Of a DNA stretch of 64,000 nucleotides, positions 1 to 9,145 are shown piece after piece. The position numbers and the translations under genes are program-made. The stretch's first letter is position 1. Every line of letters starts with the position of its first letter. Origin of the DNA: Clostridium sp. CAG:452. Lineage in GTDB: Bacteria > Bacillota > Clostridia > TANB77 > CAG-508. The stretch is from positions 62,864-126,863 of the forward strand of contig FR893524.1 in the NCBI GenBank assembly GCA_000434035.1. Direction: 5' to 3'. Under the pieces are notes generated by a model. It was not told where the DNA came from. It was given only the letters and a program-made list of their open reading frames with translations, and did not search any database.

Positions 1-1707
1 GCAAACAAACTAGAAAATCATTACAGAGACATGCAAGACATGGAATTCACAATCCAAGAAGGAAAATTATATTTCTTACAAACAAGAAATGGAAAAAGAA
101 CAGCACCAGCAGCTATTCAAATTGCTTGTGACTTAGTTGACGAAGGAATGATAACAAAAGAAGAAGCAGTTTTAAGAATAGAAGCTAAATCATTAGATCA
201 ATTACTACACCCAACATTTGATAAAGATAGCTTAAAAGCAGGAGAAGTAATTGGAGAAGCATTACCTGCATCACCAGGTGCAGCAGCTGGTAAAGTAGTA
301 TTTACAGCTGAAGAAGCTAAAGAATTAGGAAAAGGTGGAAAAGGTGAAAGAGTTGTACTAGTTCGTCTTGAAACAACACCAGAAGATATAGAAGGTATGG
401 TAGCTGCACAAGGTATATTAACAGTTCGTGGTGGTATGACATCACATGCTGCAGTTGTTGCTCGTGGTATGGGAACATGTTGTGTATCTGGATGTGGAGA
501 TATCAAAATGAACGAAGAAGCAGAAGAATTCGAACTTGGTGGATACAAATTCCATAAAGGTGATTTCATTTCATTAGACGGAACAACAGGAAAAATCTAC
601 AAAGGAGATATAAAAACTGTTGAAGCTTCAGTTAGCGGAAATTTCGGAAGAATAATGGGATGGGCAGATGAATTCAGAAAATTAAAAGTTAGAACAAATG
701 CTGATAACCCAAGAGATACAAGAAATGCTGTTAAATTAGGAGCAGAAGGTATAGGATTATGTAGAACAGAGCATATGTTCTTCGAAGAAGACAGAATTCC
801 AAAAATAAGAAAAATGATATTATCAGAAACAGTAGAAGCAAGAGAAGCAGCTTTAAATGAATTAATACCATTCCAAAAAGGTGACTTCAAAGCTATGTAC
901 AAAGAATTAAAAGGATTACCAATGACAGTTCGTTATTTAGATCCACCTCTACATGAATTCTTACCAACAGCTGAAGAAGATATCATAGCATTAGCTAAAG
1001 ATATGGGTGTTACAGTAGAACACTTAAAAGAAAAATGTGCTGAATTACATGAATTCAACCCAATGATGGGACACAGAGGATGCCGTTTAGCAGTAACATA
1101 TCCAGAAATCGCTAGAATGCAAACAAGAGCATTAATGGAAGCTGCAATCGAAGTTAAAGAAGAAGACGGATACGATATAGTTCCAGAAATAATGATTCCA
1201 TTAGTTGGAGAAAAGAAAGAATTAAAATTCGTTAAAGATATAGTTGTAGAAACAGCTGAAAAAGTTAAAGCAGAAAAAGGTTCAGACATTGAATACCATA
1301 TTGGTACAATGATTGAAATACCAAGAGCTGCATTAACAGCTGATGAAATTGCTGAAGAAGCTGAATTCTTCTCTTTCGGAACAAATGACTTAACACAAAT
1401 GACATTTGGATTCTCAAGAGATGATGCTGGTAAATTCTTAGATTCTTACTACAAAGCAAAAATCTATGAATCAGACCCATTCGCAAAATTAGACCAAGAT
1501 GGTGTTGGAAAATTAGTTAAAATGGCAGCAGAAAAAGGAAGAGCAACAAGACCAAACATCAAACTTGGAATATGTGGAGAACATGGTGGAGAGCCATCAA
1601 GCGTAGAATTCTGCCACAAAGTAGGATTAAACTATGTATCTTGCTCACCATTTAGAGTTCCAATCGCAAGATTAGCAGCAGCACAAGCAGCATTAAAAAA
1701 TAAATAA
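1..1707 (+). CDS. ppdK: Pyruvate, phosphate dikinase, 5'-truncated by the window edge
   Basis: The frame is open from base 1, so the gene begins upstream. 568 residues are visible, and PPDKs are usually near 870, so the N-terminal ATP-grasp part is mostly missing. The enzyme interconverts pyruvate, ATP and phosphate with PEP, AMP and pyrophosphate in glycolysis and gluconeogenesis. The phospho-histidine swivelling domain shows GGMTSHAAVVARG with the catalytic His near visible residue 149. The C-terminal PEP-binding TIM barrel ends with GICGEHGGEPSS, whose Cys near residue 525 is the expected catalytic acid. CGT is used repeatedly for arginine. Every CGG trinucleotide lies across a codon boundary (for example GAC GGA, TTC GGA). 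A terminator follows closely. Confidence 0.96.
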   Translation, partial: ANKLENHYRDMQDMEFTIQEGKLYFLQTRNGKRTAPAAIQIACDLVDEGMITKEEAVLRIEAKSLDQLLHPTFDKDSLKAGEVIGEALPASPGAAAGKVVFTAEEAKELGKGGKGERVVLVRLETTPEDIEGMVAAQGILTVRGGMTSHAAVVARGMGTCCVSGCGDIKMNEEAEEFELGGYKFHKGDFISLDGTTGKIYKGDIKTVEASVSGNFGRIMGWADEFRKLKVRTNADNPRDTRNAVKLGAEGIGLCRTEHMFFEEDRIPKIRKMILSETVEAREAALNELIPFQKGDFKAMYKELKGLPMTVRYLDPPLHEFLPTAEEDIIALAKDMGVTVEHLKEKCAELHEFNPMMGHRGCRLAVTYPEIARMQTRALMEAAIEVKEEDGYDIVPEIMIPLVGEKKELKFVKDIVVETAEKVKAEKGSDIEYHIGTMIEIPRAALTADEIAEEAEFFSFGTNDLTQMTFGFSRDDAGKFLDSYYKAKIYESDPFAKLDQDGVGKLVKMAAEKGRATRPNIKLGICGEHGGEPSSVEFCHKVGLNYVSCSPFRVPIARLAAAQAALKNK

Positions 1708-1720
1708 GATTTATAATCTT

Positions 1721-1750
1721 AGAGGTGCATGATTGCACCTCTATTTTTTA
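1721..1750 (+). terminator. Rho-independent terminator of ppdK
   Basis: A perfect 9-bp stem, AGAGGTGCA/TGCACCTCT with a TGAT loop, is followed by ATTTTTT. It lies 14 bases after the ppdK stop. Confidence 0.9.
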
Positions 1751-1880
1751 TATACTAGGAAATTTCTCATTTCCTAGTATATAAAAATGCTATAATCGCT
1801 ATTGCCTTTGAGATTTCCTCACTACATTCGGAAACTCAAATCGGCGAGAACAAATGGCGACTAAAGTCGCTTTGTTCTTC
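1749..1880. repeat. Family A interspersed repeat, copy 1
   Basis: It starts with the hairpin TATACTAGGAAA/TTTCCTAGTATA and continues with AAAATGCTATAAT-CGCTATTGCC, then GAGATTTCCTC and AAACTCAAATCGGCGAGAA. It ends in a second hairpin with GCGAC/GTCGC flanked by GAACAAA/TTTGTTC. Related copies lie at about 28183-28252 (shorter) and 35183-35316. All three directly follow a rho-independent terminator. No coding potential is seen. Confidence 0.8.
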
Positions 1881-1904
1881 TTAAAAACATTTTAAAATAA
1901 AACA

Positions 1905-1933
1905 TTGACACAAATAAAAACAATGTATATTAT
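1905..1933 (+). promoter_or_regulatory. Sigma-A promoter of metK
   Basis: TTGACA, a 17-bp spacer and TATTAT. The short leader to the ATG has an AAGGAG ribosome site at 1952-1957. No SAM-riboswitch-like structure fits in this leader. Confidence 0.8.
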
Positions 1934-1966
1934 AAATACAAATAATAAAATAAGGAGTGAACAAAT

Positions 1967-3077
1967 ATGAATAAATATTATTTTACTTCAGAAAGTGTAA
2001 CAGAAGGGCATCCAGACAAATTATGTGATTACATATCAGATACAATATTAGATGAATGTTTAAAGCAAGACCCAAATTCAAGAGTAGCAGTAGAAACATT
2101 TGCATTTAAAAATATAATTACAGTTGCAGGACAATTAACAACAACTGCAAAAATAAATATAGAAGAATTAGTAAGACAAGTTGTAAAAGAAATTGGATAT
2201 GATAATGAAAAAACAGATATGGATTATAAAACATGCAAAGTAAATATAGAAATAAACAAGCAAAGTCCAGATATAGCGATGGGAGTAGATATAGGCGGAG
2301 CTGGAGACCAAGGAATAATGTTTGGATATGCATGTAACGAAACAGAAGAATATATGCCATATGCTATTTGGCTAGCTCACAAACTTGCAAAAAAGCTAAC
2401 TGAGGTTAGAAAAAACAGAGAAATAAATTATCTAAGACCAGATGGAAAAACACAAGTAACAGTAGAATACGAAGATGATAAACCTAAAAGAATAGAGGCA
2501 ATAGTTATATCTAACCAACATAATGTAGATGTGGATATTGAAGAATTAAGAAAAGATATATACAATAAAGTAATTATGCAAGTAGTAGACAAAAACATGA
2601 TAGATGAAAAAACTAAAATCTATATAAATCCAACAGGAAGATTCGTGATAGGCGGACCACTAGGAGACACAGGGTTAACTCGGAAGAAAAATAATAATTG
2701 ATACATATGGTGGATATAGCAGACATGGAGGAGGAGCTTTTTCGGGAAAAGATGCAAGCAAAGTAGATAGATCAGCAACATATATGTTAAGACATATTGC
2801 AAAAAATCTTGTAGCAAATGGGTATGCAAAAAAATGCGAAATACAAATATCATATGCAATAGGGGTAGAAGAACCAATTTCAATACATATAAATACATTT
2901 GGAACAGGAACAAAAAGTGAAGAAGAACTAATAAAAATAATAAAAGAAGAATTCAACTTAACACCAAGAGGGATAATAGAATACTTAAATCTAAAAGATC
3001 CAATATATACAAAAACAACAAACTATGGGCACTTTGGTAAAAAAGAATTACCATGGGAAAAAATAATAAAAATATAA
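1967..3077 (+). CDS. metK: S-adenosylmethionine synthetase, read through one CGGA +1 site
   Basis: This enzyme makes S-adenosylmethionine from ATP and methionine, the methyl donor for enzymes such as RlmB. The frame starting at 1967 carries GHPDK, GAGDQG and [11 protein letters not shown], then reaches GLT followed by CGG at 2681 and a stop six codons later. Skipping the C gives [14 protein letters not shown] and then [10 protein letters not shown] and the rest of the C-terminal domain, ending at 3077. The joined product is 369 residues, slightly short for the family but complete in its motifs. No other indel or stop interrupts it. The gene should be essential, so simple decay is unlikely. 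A start at 2784 would be internal and is not a separate gene. Confidence 0.95.
2681..2684 (+). other. CGGA +1 frameshift site in metK (Gly239)
   Basis: Context ACT-CGGA-AGA. GGA supplies the conserved Gly of GLTGRK. The zero frame stops at 2699-2701. Confidence 0.93.
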
Positions 3078-3093
3078 AAAATGTTTTTTGCTA

Positions 3094-3136
3094 AAAAGTG
3101 AGAAAGAAAGGAAATGTCCATTTCTTTCTCACTTTT
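3094..3136. terminator. Bidirectional terminator between metK and the sspH-like gene
   Basis: A perfect 16-bp stem AAAAGTGAGAAAGAAA/TTTCTTTCTCACTTTT has an A-run on one side and a T-run on the other, so it can serve both convergent genes. Confidence 0.85.
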
Positions 3137-3150
3137 ACAAATAGGAAAAT

Positions 3151-3339
3151 TTATTTGCTTTTATATAGGTCACTTTCATATAAATCATCTATATATACGC
3201 TCTTTTCAGGAGAGCCATCTAAAAAACCAATTTTGGCAATATCATCATTAACTTCTTGAATCCATACAGGCTTTTCTTCATAAAAAACTTCACTTAATTG
3301 TCTATGATTTAAAATCTCATTTAATCTTTGCTTATTCAT
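3151..3339 (-). CDS. sspH: H-type small acid-soluble spore protein
   Basis: 62 residues, starting MNKQRLNEIL and containing EKPVWIQEVNDD and FLDGSPEKSVYIDDL. This order (short N-terminal helix, aromatic-Val-x-Ile-Gln segment, acidic tail) matches the SspH family, a minor spore core protein made in the forespore. It is not an alpha/beta-type DNA-binding SASP. A good AAGGAG site precedes the ATG. It is convergent with metK. The family call rests on pattern recognition of a short protein. Confidence 0.75.
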   Translation of the reverse strand: MNKQRLNEILNHRQLSEVFYEEKPVWIQEVNDDIAKIGFLDGSPEKSVYIDDLYESDLYKSK

Positions 3340-3425
3340 AAGAACAACTCCTTTTGATTTTAATTATGGGACGCCGAGGACGTCGACCCCTATAACTAAT
3401 ATATCCAAAAAGCTAAAAAAAATAC

Positions 3426-3454
3426 TTGTAAATACATAAATAAACCTATATAAT
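3426..3454 (+). promoter_or_regulatory. Sigma-A promoter upstream of the DUF5050-like gene
   Basis: TTGTAA, a 17-bp spacer and TATAAT, about 50 bases before the ATG at 3504. Confidence 0.7.
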
Positions 3455-3503
3455 GAAATTGTACAAATTATAACATACATATGAAAAAAGAAAGGGTGGA
3501 AAC

Positions 3504-4532
3504 ATGAAAGAAAAATTAATTAATTTAAAAAACACTGTAGTTAATTTCTATAAAGCAAATAAAAAAATAGTGCTTATTGCATTAGCTGTAATATTAGTTT
3601 TAATAATTGCTTTAATTATAGGAACAGGAAAAGAAGAGTATGGAAACACATACGGAAATTTAAGAAACAAAGGAATTGTAGCCGCAAAAGGAAATCAAAT
3701 TTATTATGTAGCATTTGATGAAGGAAATGTAGATGGAATTTACAAAGCAAAGAAAAATGGAAAAGAAAAATCAGAAAAAGTGAGTAGTGAATATGGCTAT
3801 TATTTAAACATAGTAGGAAACTACATGTATTATATATCTGAAGAAAACTCTCAATTAATTAGAGCAAAATTAAATGGAGAAGATAATCAAGTAATTGCAG
3901 AAAATGTTAGTTTAGAGCCAATTGTGGTTACAAACAACTGGATTTATTATTTTGAAGGAACAAATCTTTATAAAGTAAAAACAAATGGAAAAAATAGAAC
4001 ACAATTATCTAATAAAGCAATAGAAAATTATCAAGTAGTAGGAAATCAAATCTATTATACTTATGAAAGTAATGGAAAATATGTTTTAGCAAAAATGAAC
4101 TTATCAGGCAAGAATGTAGTTAAAATAGACGAAGAAGCAGGTAGAGAATTTTTTGTAAATGGTAATAAGATTTATTTTATAAACGAAAAATACGATATGG
4201 AAAATTATGAGTATAAATATGAATTATACAAAATGAAAACAAATGGAAAGAAAAAAGAAAAAATATGTGATATAGCAGGAGGATTAGATACATATACAGT
4301 AAACTTTACAGAAGATGCTATATATTATGCAAAAGCAGTTAAAGATGAAAAAATGGCTATTTACAGCATAAAACTAAACGGAAAAGATGAAACAAAAATA
4401 ACAGAAGTAAACACATATTCAAATGCAATAAATATAGTAGATAAATTTATGTATTATCTAAATGAGAATGAAGAAGGAAATGTTCAAGTATATAGAATAA
4501 GAACAAATGGACAAGACAATAAAGCAATGTAG
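3504..4532 (+). CDS. Membrane-anchored DUF5050-type beta-propeller protein
   Basis: 342 residues. A short basic N-terminus is followed by one hydrophobic helix (about residues 21-41, KKIVLIALAVILVLIIALII), then an extracytoplasmic repeat region. The repeats have the form Tyr-Tyr ... LYKVKTNGKNRTQLS, with KxNGK turns recurring roughly every 45-50 residues (KAKLNGED, YKVKTNGKN, AKMNLSGKN, YKMKTNGKK, SIKLNGKDE, RIRTNGQDN). This is typical of DUF5050 propellers, which probably bind a surface ligand. No catalytic residues are evident. The next gene starts 14 bases downstream with its ribosome site touching this stop, so the two are probably co-transcribed. Confidence 0.7.
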   Translation: MKEKLINLKNTVVNFYKANKKIVLIALAVILVLIIALIIGTGKEEYGNTYGNLRNKGIVAAKGNQIYYVAFDEGNVDGIYKAKKNGKEKSEKVSSEYGYYLNIVGNYMYYISEENSQLIRAKLNGEDNQVIAENVSLEPIVVTNNWIYYFEGTNLYKVKTNGKNRTQLSNKAIENYQVVGNQIYYTYESNGKYVLAKMNLSGKNVVKIDEEAGREFFVNGNKIYFINEKYDMENYEYKYELYKMKTNGKKKEKICDIAGGLDTYTVNFTEDAIYYAKAVKDEKMAIYSIKLNGKDETKITEVNTYSNAINIVDKFMYYLNENEEGNVQVYRIRTNGQDNKAM

Positions 4533-4545
4533 TTGGAGGTAAAAA

Positions 4546-6189
4546 GTGCAAATAGTATACAACAATACAGAGATAGATGTTAAAAAAGGGACAAAAGTAT
4601 GTGATTTATTAGAGCAAGAAATATCAAAATCTAAAAAAGAAGTTATTGCTTGCAAATTTAATAATGAATTAAAAAGTTTAAATTATGAAATCAATAGTGA
4701 TGGAAAAATAGAGTTAATAGATGTTACAAACAAAGATGGAATGAGAGTATATAAAAGAGGCTTAATATATATAATAGCAAAAGCTTTTCAAGAAGTATAT
4801 AATAATGCCTTAATAACTGTAGACTACCAACTATATCACTCAATGCTATGTGAAGTTGACAACATGAAGGTCACAGAAGAAATGATAGAAAAGGTAAATA
4901 AAAGAGCCCAAGAAATAATTGATCAAGACTTACCAATAGTCAAAAGATTTATGACAAAAGAAGAGGCAGAAAAATTCTATGAAAAAGAAAAAACATTAAA
5001 AGGAAAATTGCAACTAGATTTAAAAGAAAAAAAAGAAGTAACATTATATTATTGTGAGAACTATTATAATTATTTTTATGGAGTAATGCCAATTTCTACA
5101 GGTTGCATAAAAAAATATGAATTATTAAAATATCATGATGGTTTTTTAATAAGATATCCAAGCAGAAAAGATCCAGACAATTTACCTAAATTTATTGAAT
5201 GTCCAAAACTATTAGAAACATTAGACGAATATGAAGACGTTCACAGAATATTAGGAGTAAATACATTGTATCGTTTGAATACAATAATAAAAAAAGATAA
5301 AATAAAAGATTATATTTTGTTAGACGAAGCATTACACGAGAAGAAAATTGCAGGAATAGCTGATAATATTGCAAAAAACAAAGACCTAAAAGTAGTGCTA
5401 ATTGCAGGACCATCATCATCAGGTAAAACAACATTTGCAAAAAGATTAGCTTTACAACTTAGAATAAATGGTTTAAAACCAAAAACAATTTCAGTGGACA
5501 ACTATTTTGTAGAAAGAAAAGATACTCCAGTAGACGAAAATGGAGATTATGATTTTGAAAATATAAAAGCAATAGATACAAATTTATTAAATAATGATTT
5601 ATTAAAACTATTAAATGGTGAAGAAATTAAAGCACCTGCATTTAATTTTCACACAGGAAGTAAAGAGTATAGTGACCAAAACACAATGAAATTAGAAGAT
5701 GATGAGATTTTAATAATGGAAGGAATACATTGCTTAAATGATGAACTAACATATTTAATACCGAAAAAACAAAAATTTAAAATATATATAAGTTGTTTAA
5801 CTGTGTTAAATATAGATTATTATAATAGAATTTCAACAACAGATAGCAGGCTAATAAGAAGAATAGTAAGAGACTATCAATTCAGAGGATATAGTGCAAT
5901 GCATACATTAAAAATGTGGCAATCTGTAAACAATGGAGAAGCAAAAAACATATTCCCATACCAAGAAGAAGCAGATGTAATGTTCAATTCTTCCTTAATA
6001 TATGAACTTAGCGTACTAAAAAATTATGCATTGCCATTATTAAAAGAAATAAGTCAAGAAGAAAAAGAGTTTTCAGAAGCAAAAAGGTTATATTCTATGC
6101 TTAGCTATTTTGAGCCAATAGAAGAAAAAGATGTACCAAGCAATTCATTACTTAGAGAATTTATTGGAGGAAGCATATTTGAATATTAA
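4546..6189 (+). CDS. TGS-domain nucleoside (uridine) kinase
   Basis: 547 residues with a GTG start at 4546, supported by GGAGG just upstream. An N-terminal TGS-like domain (about 1-60) and a region resembling the second additional domain of threonyl-tRNA synthetase (about 60-200) precede a C-terminal uridine kinase/PRK domain. The Walker A motif GPSSSGKTTFAKR lies at about 289-301, followed by SVDNYFVER and ILIMEGIHCLND. This fusion is common in Firmicutes and is annotated as a nucleoside kinase. It probably phosphorylates uridine or a related nucleoside, but the role of the tRNA-synthetase-like part is unknown. It sits between a membrane propeller gene and an RNHCP gene. Confidence 0.85.
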   Translation: MQIVYNNTEIDVKKGTKVCDLLEQEISKSKKEVIACKFNNELKSLNYEINSDGKIELIDVTNKDGMRVYKRGLIYIIAKAFQEVYNNALITVDYQLYHSMLCEVDNMKVTEEMIEKVNKRAQEIIDQDLPIVKRFMTKEEAEKFYEKEKTLKGKLQLDLKEKKEVTLYYCENYYNYFYGVMPISTGCIKKYELLKYHDGFLIRYPSRKDPDNLPKFIECPKLLETLDEYEDVHRILGVNTLYRLNTIIKKDKIKDYILLDEALHEKKIAGIADNIAKNKDLKVVLIAGPSSSGKTTFAKRLALQLRINGLKPKTISVDNYFVERKDTPVDENGDYDFENIKAIDTNLLNNDLLKLLNGEEIKAPAFNFHTGSKEYSDQNTMKLEDDEILIMEGIHCLNDELTYLIPKKQKFKIYISCLTVLNIDYYNRISTTDSRLIRRIVRDYQFRGYSAMHTLKMWQSVNNGEAKNIFPYQEEADVMFNSSLIYELSVLKNYALPLLKEISQEEKEFSEAKRLYSMLSYFEPIEEKDVPSNSLLREFIGGSIFEY

Positions 6190-6200
6190 AAGGAGAAAAC

Positions 6201-6506
6201 ATGAGAGTATTTACAGAAATAGATGAAGAATTTATATGTGAACATTGTGGCAAAAAAGTAGAAAAATTAGGGTATTCATGCAGAAATCATTGTAATCATT
6301 GTTTGTATTCAAAGCATGTTGACAAGAACCCAGGAGATAGGCAAGAAGAATGCCATGGTTTATTAGAACCAATAGGAATAGAAATAAGCAACAAAAAAGG
6401 ATATGTAATAGTATATAAATGTCAAAAATGTGGAGCAATAAGAAGAAATAAATCTGCAAAAGATGACAATATGGATTTAATAATAAAACTTAGTGTAGCA
6501 AATTAA
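6201..6506 (+). CDS. RNHCP-domain zinc-ribbon protein
   Basis: 101 residues. CEHCGKK at the N-terminus, the family signature CRNHCNHCLYSKHVD with PGDR, and a C-terminal CQKCGAIRRNK give several Cys/His pairs suited to zinc binding. The RNHCP family is widespread in Firmicutes and its biochemical function is not established. It follows the kinase gene by 11 bases with AAGGAG in the gap, so it is likely in the same operon. Confidence 0.85.
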   Translation: MRVFTEIDEEFICEHCGKKVEKLGYSCRNHCNHCLYSKHVDKNPGDRQEECHGLLEPIGIEISNKKGYVIVYKCQKCGAIRRNKSAKDDNMDLIIKLSVAN

Positions 6507-6538
6507 TAAAACTGTATAACATACAAAGGAGGATAAAA

Positions 6539-7768
6539 ATGAAAAAAGAGACGGGAATAACTATAGTTGCACTAGTAGTTACAATTGTTGTAATGTTAAT
6601 TTTAGTGGGAGTAAGTGTAACAGTATCAATAAATGGAGGACTATTTAATACAACAAAAGAATCAACTTACAAAACAGAAGTAAGTCAAGTAAAAGAAGCA
6701 TTAGAAGAAGAGATAGTACAAAGAAAAGCCAGAAGAGAGTCAGTTGATAATATAACAATTGAAGATTTAGATATACCAAACAAGATAAAAAAAGAGTTTA
6801 AAGGGAAATTGGTTTTTAATACAAAAATAGGAGATATATTATATAATCCTGAATCTGTAACAAATACAAATGAAATGAACTGGTTAGAAGATGTAAATAT
6901 ATATCCAACAACTATATATTTTGCAATAAATGGAGAAACTGTTACAGGATTTAGTGAAAAAGGATATGAAGCCATAAATAAAGGAATGCTTTCTTTTAAT
7001 ATACCAACAAAAACAAAAGATGGAACAATAATAACAACAATTGGCAATAGTGCGTTTAATACATCTGCTACAGGAAAACAGCTATGTGCAAATGTGAAAA
7101 GTATAAATATTCAAGATAATATTACAACCATAGGAGAAGCAGCTTTTAAAAAATGTACAGGAATAGAAGAAATGATAATTCCAGAAAGTGTAGCAGTTTC
7201 AAATATCGGAAGTTCAGCAATAGGAAGGTATGCTTTTCAAGATTGCAAAGGACTTAAAAATGTTACTATATTAGGAAAAGTAGGAACAATGGACTATATT
7301 TTCTGTGGATGCTCAAATCTAGAAGAAGTTACACTTAAACAAGATGAAGGAATAGCATTTCGTGCATATTTATTTTCAGACTGCACAAAATTAAAATATA
7401 TAAAGCTACCTAAAAGTGTTACTTGGTTTGCTGATGGTTTGTTTATTTGGTGTACAAACTTAGAATATGTAGAGATACCAGAAGACAGTCAATTGAATTC
7501 TATAAATGGATGGCAAGCTTTTTATAGATGTGATAAATTGTCACATATACATTTGCCAATAAGTATGACAAAAGAAGGTGCAAAATGGGATACAAGATGT
7601 GGATTCATAAAAAATGGATCAATAGATAGAAAAGTATATTTACCTATAACTAGAGAAGAATATCCATCACATTGGGAAGGTACAGCTTTGAATTTAACTA
7701 ATACTAATATAATATATAAAGGAGATGAAGGATGGCATTCGGCAGCAGAATGCCCTAATAAAAGATAG
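6539..7768 (+). CDS. BspA-type leucine-rich-repeat protein with pilin-like N-terminus
   Basis: 409 residues. The N-terminus is short and basic and runs into GITIVALVVTIVVMLILVG, resembling the prepilin/pseudopilin methylation segment but without the usual Glu at position 5 of the mature form. A helical region follows (EVSQVKEALEEEIVQ). From about residue 160 there are LRR_5 (BspA/TpLRR) repeats, with units such as IGNSAFN, IGEAAFKKCTGIEEMIIPES, YAFQDCKGLKNVTI and LFSDCTKLKYIKLP. BspA-like repeats are generally surface adhesins. The pilin-like segment could act as a membrane anchor or an assembly signal. The partner secretion genes are not in this window. Confidence 0.75.
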   Translation: MKKETGITIVALVVTIVVMLILVGVSVTVSINGGLFNTTKESTYKTEVSQVKEALEEEIVQRKARRESVDNITIEDLDIPNKIKKEFKGKLVFNTKIGDILYNPESVTNTNEMNWLEDVNIYPTTIYFAINGETVTGFSEKGYEAINKGMLSFNIPTKTKDGTIITTIGNSAFNTSATGKQLCANVKSINIQDNITTIGEAAFKKCTGIEEMIIPESVAVSNIGSSAIGRYAFQDCKGLKNVTILGKVGTMDYIFCGCSNLEEVTLKQDEGIAFRAYLFSDCTKLKYIKLPKSVTWFADGLFIWCTNLEYVEIPEDSQLNSINGWQAFYRCDKLSHIHLPISMTKEGAKWDTRCGFIKNGSIDRKVYLPITREEYPSHWEGTALNLTNTNIIYKGDEGWHSAAECPNKR

Positions 7769-7803
7769 CACGCAATGAAACAACCTAAATAAAGGAGTAG
7801 AAT

Positions 7804-8493
7804 ATGGAAATAATTTGTTATGCAGTTTTACTACTTCTAGCAATAATACTATTTAAATTTATATTTAAAATAAATATAAAAAAAATTAAAGAAAAACAAG
7901 AAAATAAAGAATTAGAAAATATTACAGATAAATTTCCAAATAACATAGAAATAGCAAAAGAAATGCTGAAAATGTTAGATAATAAAAATGTAAAAATAGA
8001 AGAAGCCAAAGACACTGGAACAAGTTTGTATATAGCGGTTACAAATAAAATAAGCATAGCAGATATGAAAAACAATTATGCAAGAATACAAACAATAGCA
8101 CATGAATGTATACACTCATGCCAAGATAGAAGATTATTATTATTTAACTTTATATTTTCAAATATAAATATAATATACTTTATAATAATAAGTGTATTAA
8201 CAATATTAAAAGTAATAACTAACCAGAGCTTGCAAATAGCAATACTTATGCTATTTACACTAATCGAATTTAGTGTAAGAAGTTTTTTGGAAATAGATGC
8301 AATGACAAAAGCAAAATACCTTGCAAAAGAATATATGGAAAAAACTAAACTTTGTACAGAAGAAGAAAAAAACAAGTTATTAAAAGAATATGAAAACATA
8401 AATAAAATTGGAATACCATTTGTGATAGATAATTTATTAACAACAGCACTTGCAAGAGTTCTAATCTATTGTATAGTTTCAATAATTTGGTAA
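7804..8493 (+). CDS. Putative membrane zinc metallopeptidase
   Basis: 229 residues, with an N-terminal hydrophobic helix (about 3-22), a lysine-rich linker and the motif AHECIHSCQDRR (HExxH) near residue 100. Two closely spaced hydrophobic segments (about 115-155) and a C-terminal hydrophobic stretch follow. The arrangement recalls small membrane zinc peptidases such as YugP-like proteins, but I cannot assign a family with certainty. A second metal ligand is not obvious. A GGAG site precedes the ATG by about 7 bases. Confidence 0.55.
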   Translation: MEIICYAVLLLLAIILFKFIFKINIKKIKEKQENKELENITDKFPNNIEIAKEMLKMLDNKNVKIEEAKDTGTSLYIAVTNKISIADMKNNYARIQTIAHECIHSCQDRRLLLFNFIFSNINIIYFIIISVLTILKVITNQSLQIAILMLFTLIEFSVRSFLEIDAMTKAKYLAKEYMEKTKLCTEEEKNKLLKEYENINKIGIPFVIDNLLTTALARVLIYCIVSIIW

Positions 8494-8502
8494 GAAACAG
8501 AT

Positions 8503-8588
8503 AAATTGTAATTTGTGTGAGGGGAATTCTAGGGACTGTCCCTCAAAATCACCAAACCTGGGGATTTTGGGGACTGTCCTGAATTCAT
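8503..8588 (+). repeat. Family B MITE-like repeat, copy A (one end missing)
   Basis: It carries the left end AAATTGTAATTTGTGTGAGG, then AATTCTAGGGACTGTCCC, ACCAAACCTGGGGATTTTGG and GGACTGTCCTGAATTCAT. It stops there, lacking the CCGGAACTAAACAAATTACAATTT end present in the copies at 50892 and 54776. The gene at 8609 starts right after it. Confidence 0.85.
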
Positions 8589-8608
8589 TATAACAAGGAG
8601 GAACAAAA

Positions 8609-9145
8609 TTGCTTAAAAAAATATGGTTACATTTTAAACTAATTACAAAACATAGGTGGATAGTATTTAAATTATGTACAAGAGCAGGATTACCATGGAG
8701 AGGACTTATACATGATTTATCTAAATATGGTCCAACAGAATTTTGGGAAAGTGCAAAATACTATGTAGGTTATAAAAGTCCAATACAAGTAGCAAGAGAA
8801 AAAAGACAATACTCATCTGCATGGCTTCATCATAAAGGCCATAACAAACACCACGAAGAGTATTGGTATGATTTTAATGCACCAGTAAAGGCGCCAGTTA
8901 TACCATATAAATATACAATAGAAATGTTGTGCGATAATTTATCTGCTGGAATTGTTTATAAAGGAAAAGATTTTACAAATGATTATCCATTGTGGTATTG
9001 GAATAATGTAAAGAATAAAGAATTATTTCATCCAAAATTGATTAATTTTTTTGATGACGTTTTTGAAGAGATTAGTAAAAAAGGAATAGAAGAGGTTTTA
9101 AATAAAAAAAATTTGAAAGAGAAATATAACAAATATTGCAGTTAA
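8609..9145 (+). CDS. DUF5662 family protein
   Basis: 178 residues with a TTG start supported by AAGGAGG six bases upstream. The sequence has the DUF5662 signatures: WRGLIHDLSKYGPTEFWES, AWLHHKGHNKHHEEYWYD and a conserved C-terminal helix. The many His and Asp residues (HDLSK, HHKGHNKHH) resemble a metal-dependent HD-like fold, but the function of the family is not established. Its stop codon overlaps the stop of the convergent gene at 9142. Confidence 0.8.
   Translation: MLKKIWLHFKLITKHRWIVFKLCTRAGLPWRGLIHDLSKYGPTEFWESAKYYVGYKSPIQVAREKRQYSSAWLHHKGHNKHHEEYWYDFNAPVKAPVIPYKYTIEMLCDNLSAGIVYKGKDFTNDYPLWYWNNVKNKELFHPKLINFFDDVFEEISKKGIEEVLNKKNLKEKYNKYCS

Noticed and set aside
1881..1966. SAM riboswitch before metK
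   Set aside because: Only about 30 bases separate the predicted start and the ribosome site, and no riboswitch core is visible.
2784..3077. Separate short gene in the second half of metK
   Set aside because: It continues MetK homology without a gap and has no ribosome site. The same logic rejects separate genes at 20026, 33023, 33984, 46279, 48050, 55302, 55783, 56672 and 57524.
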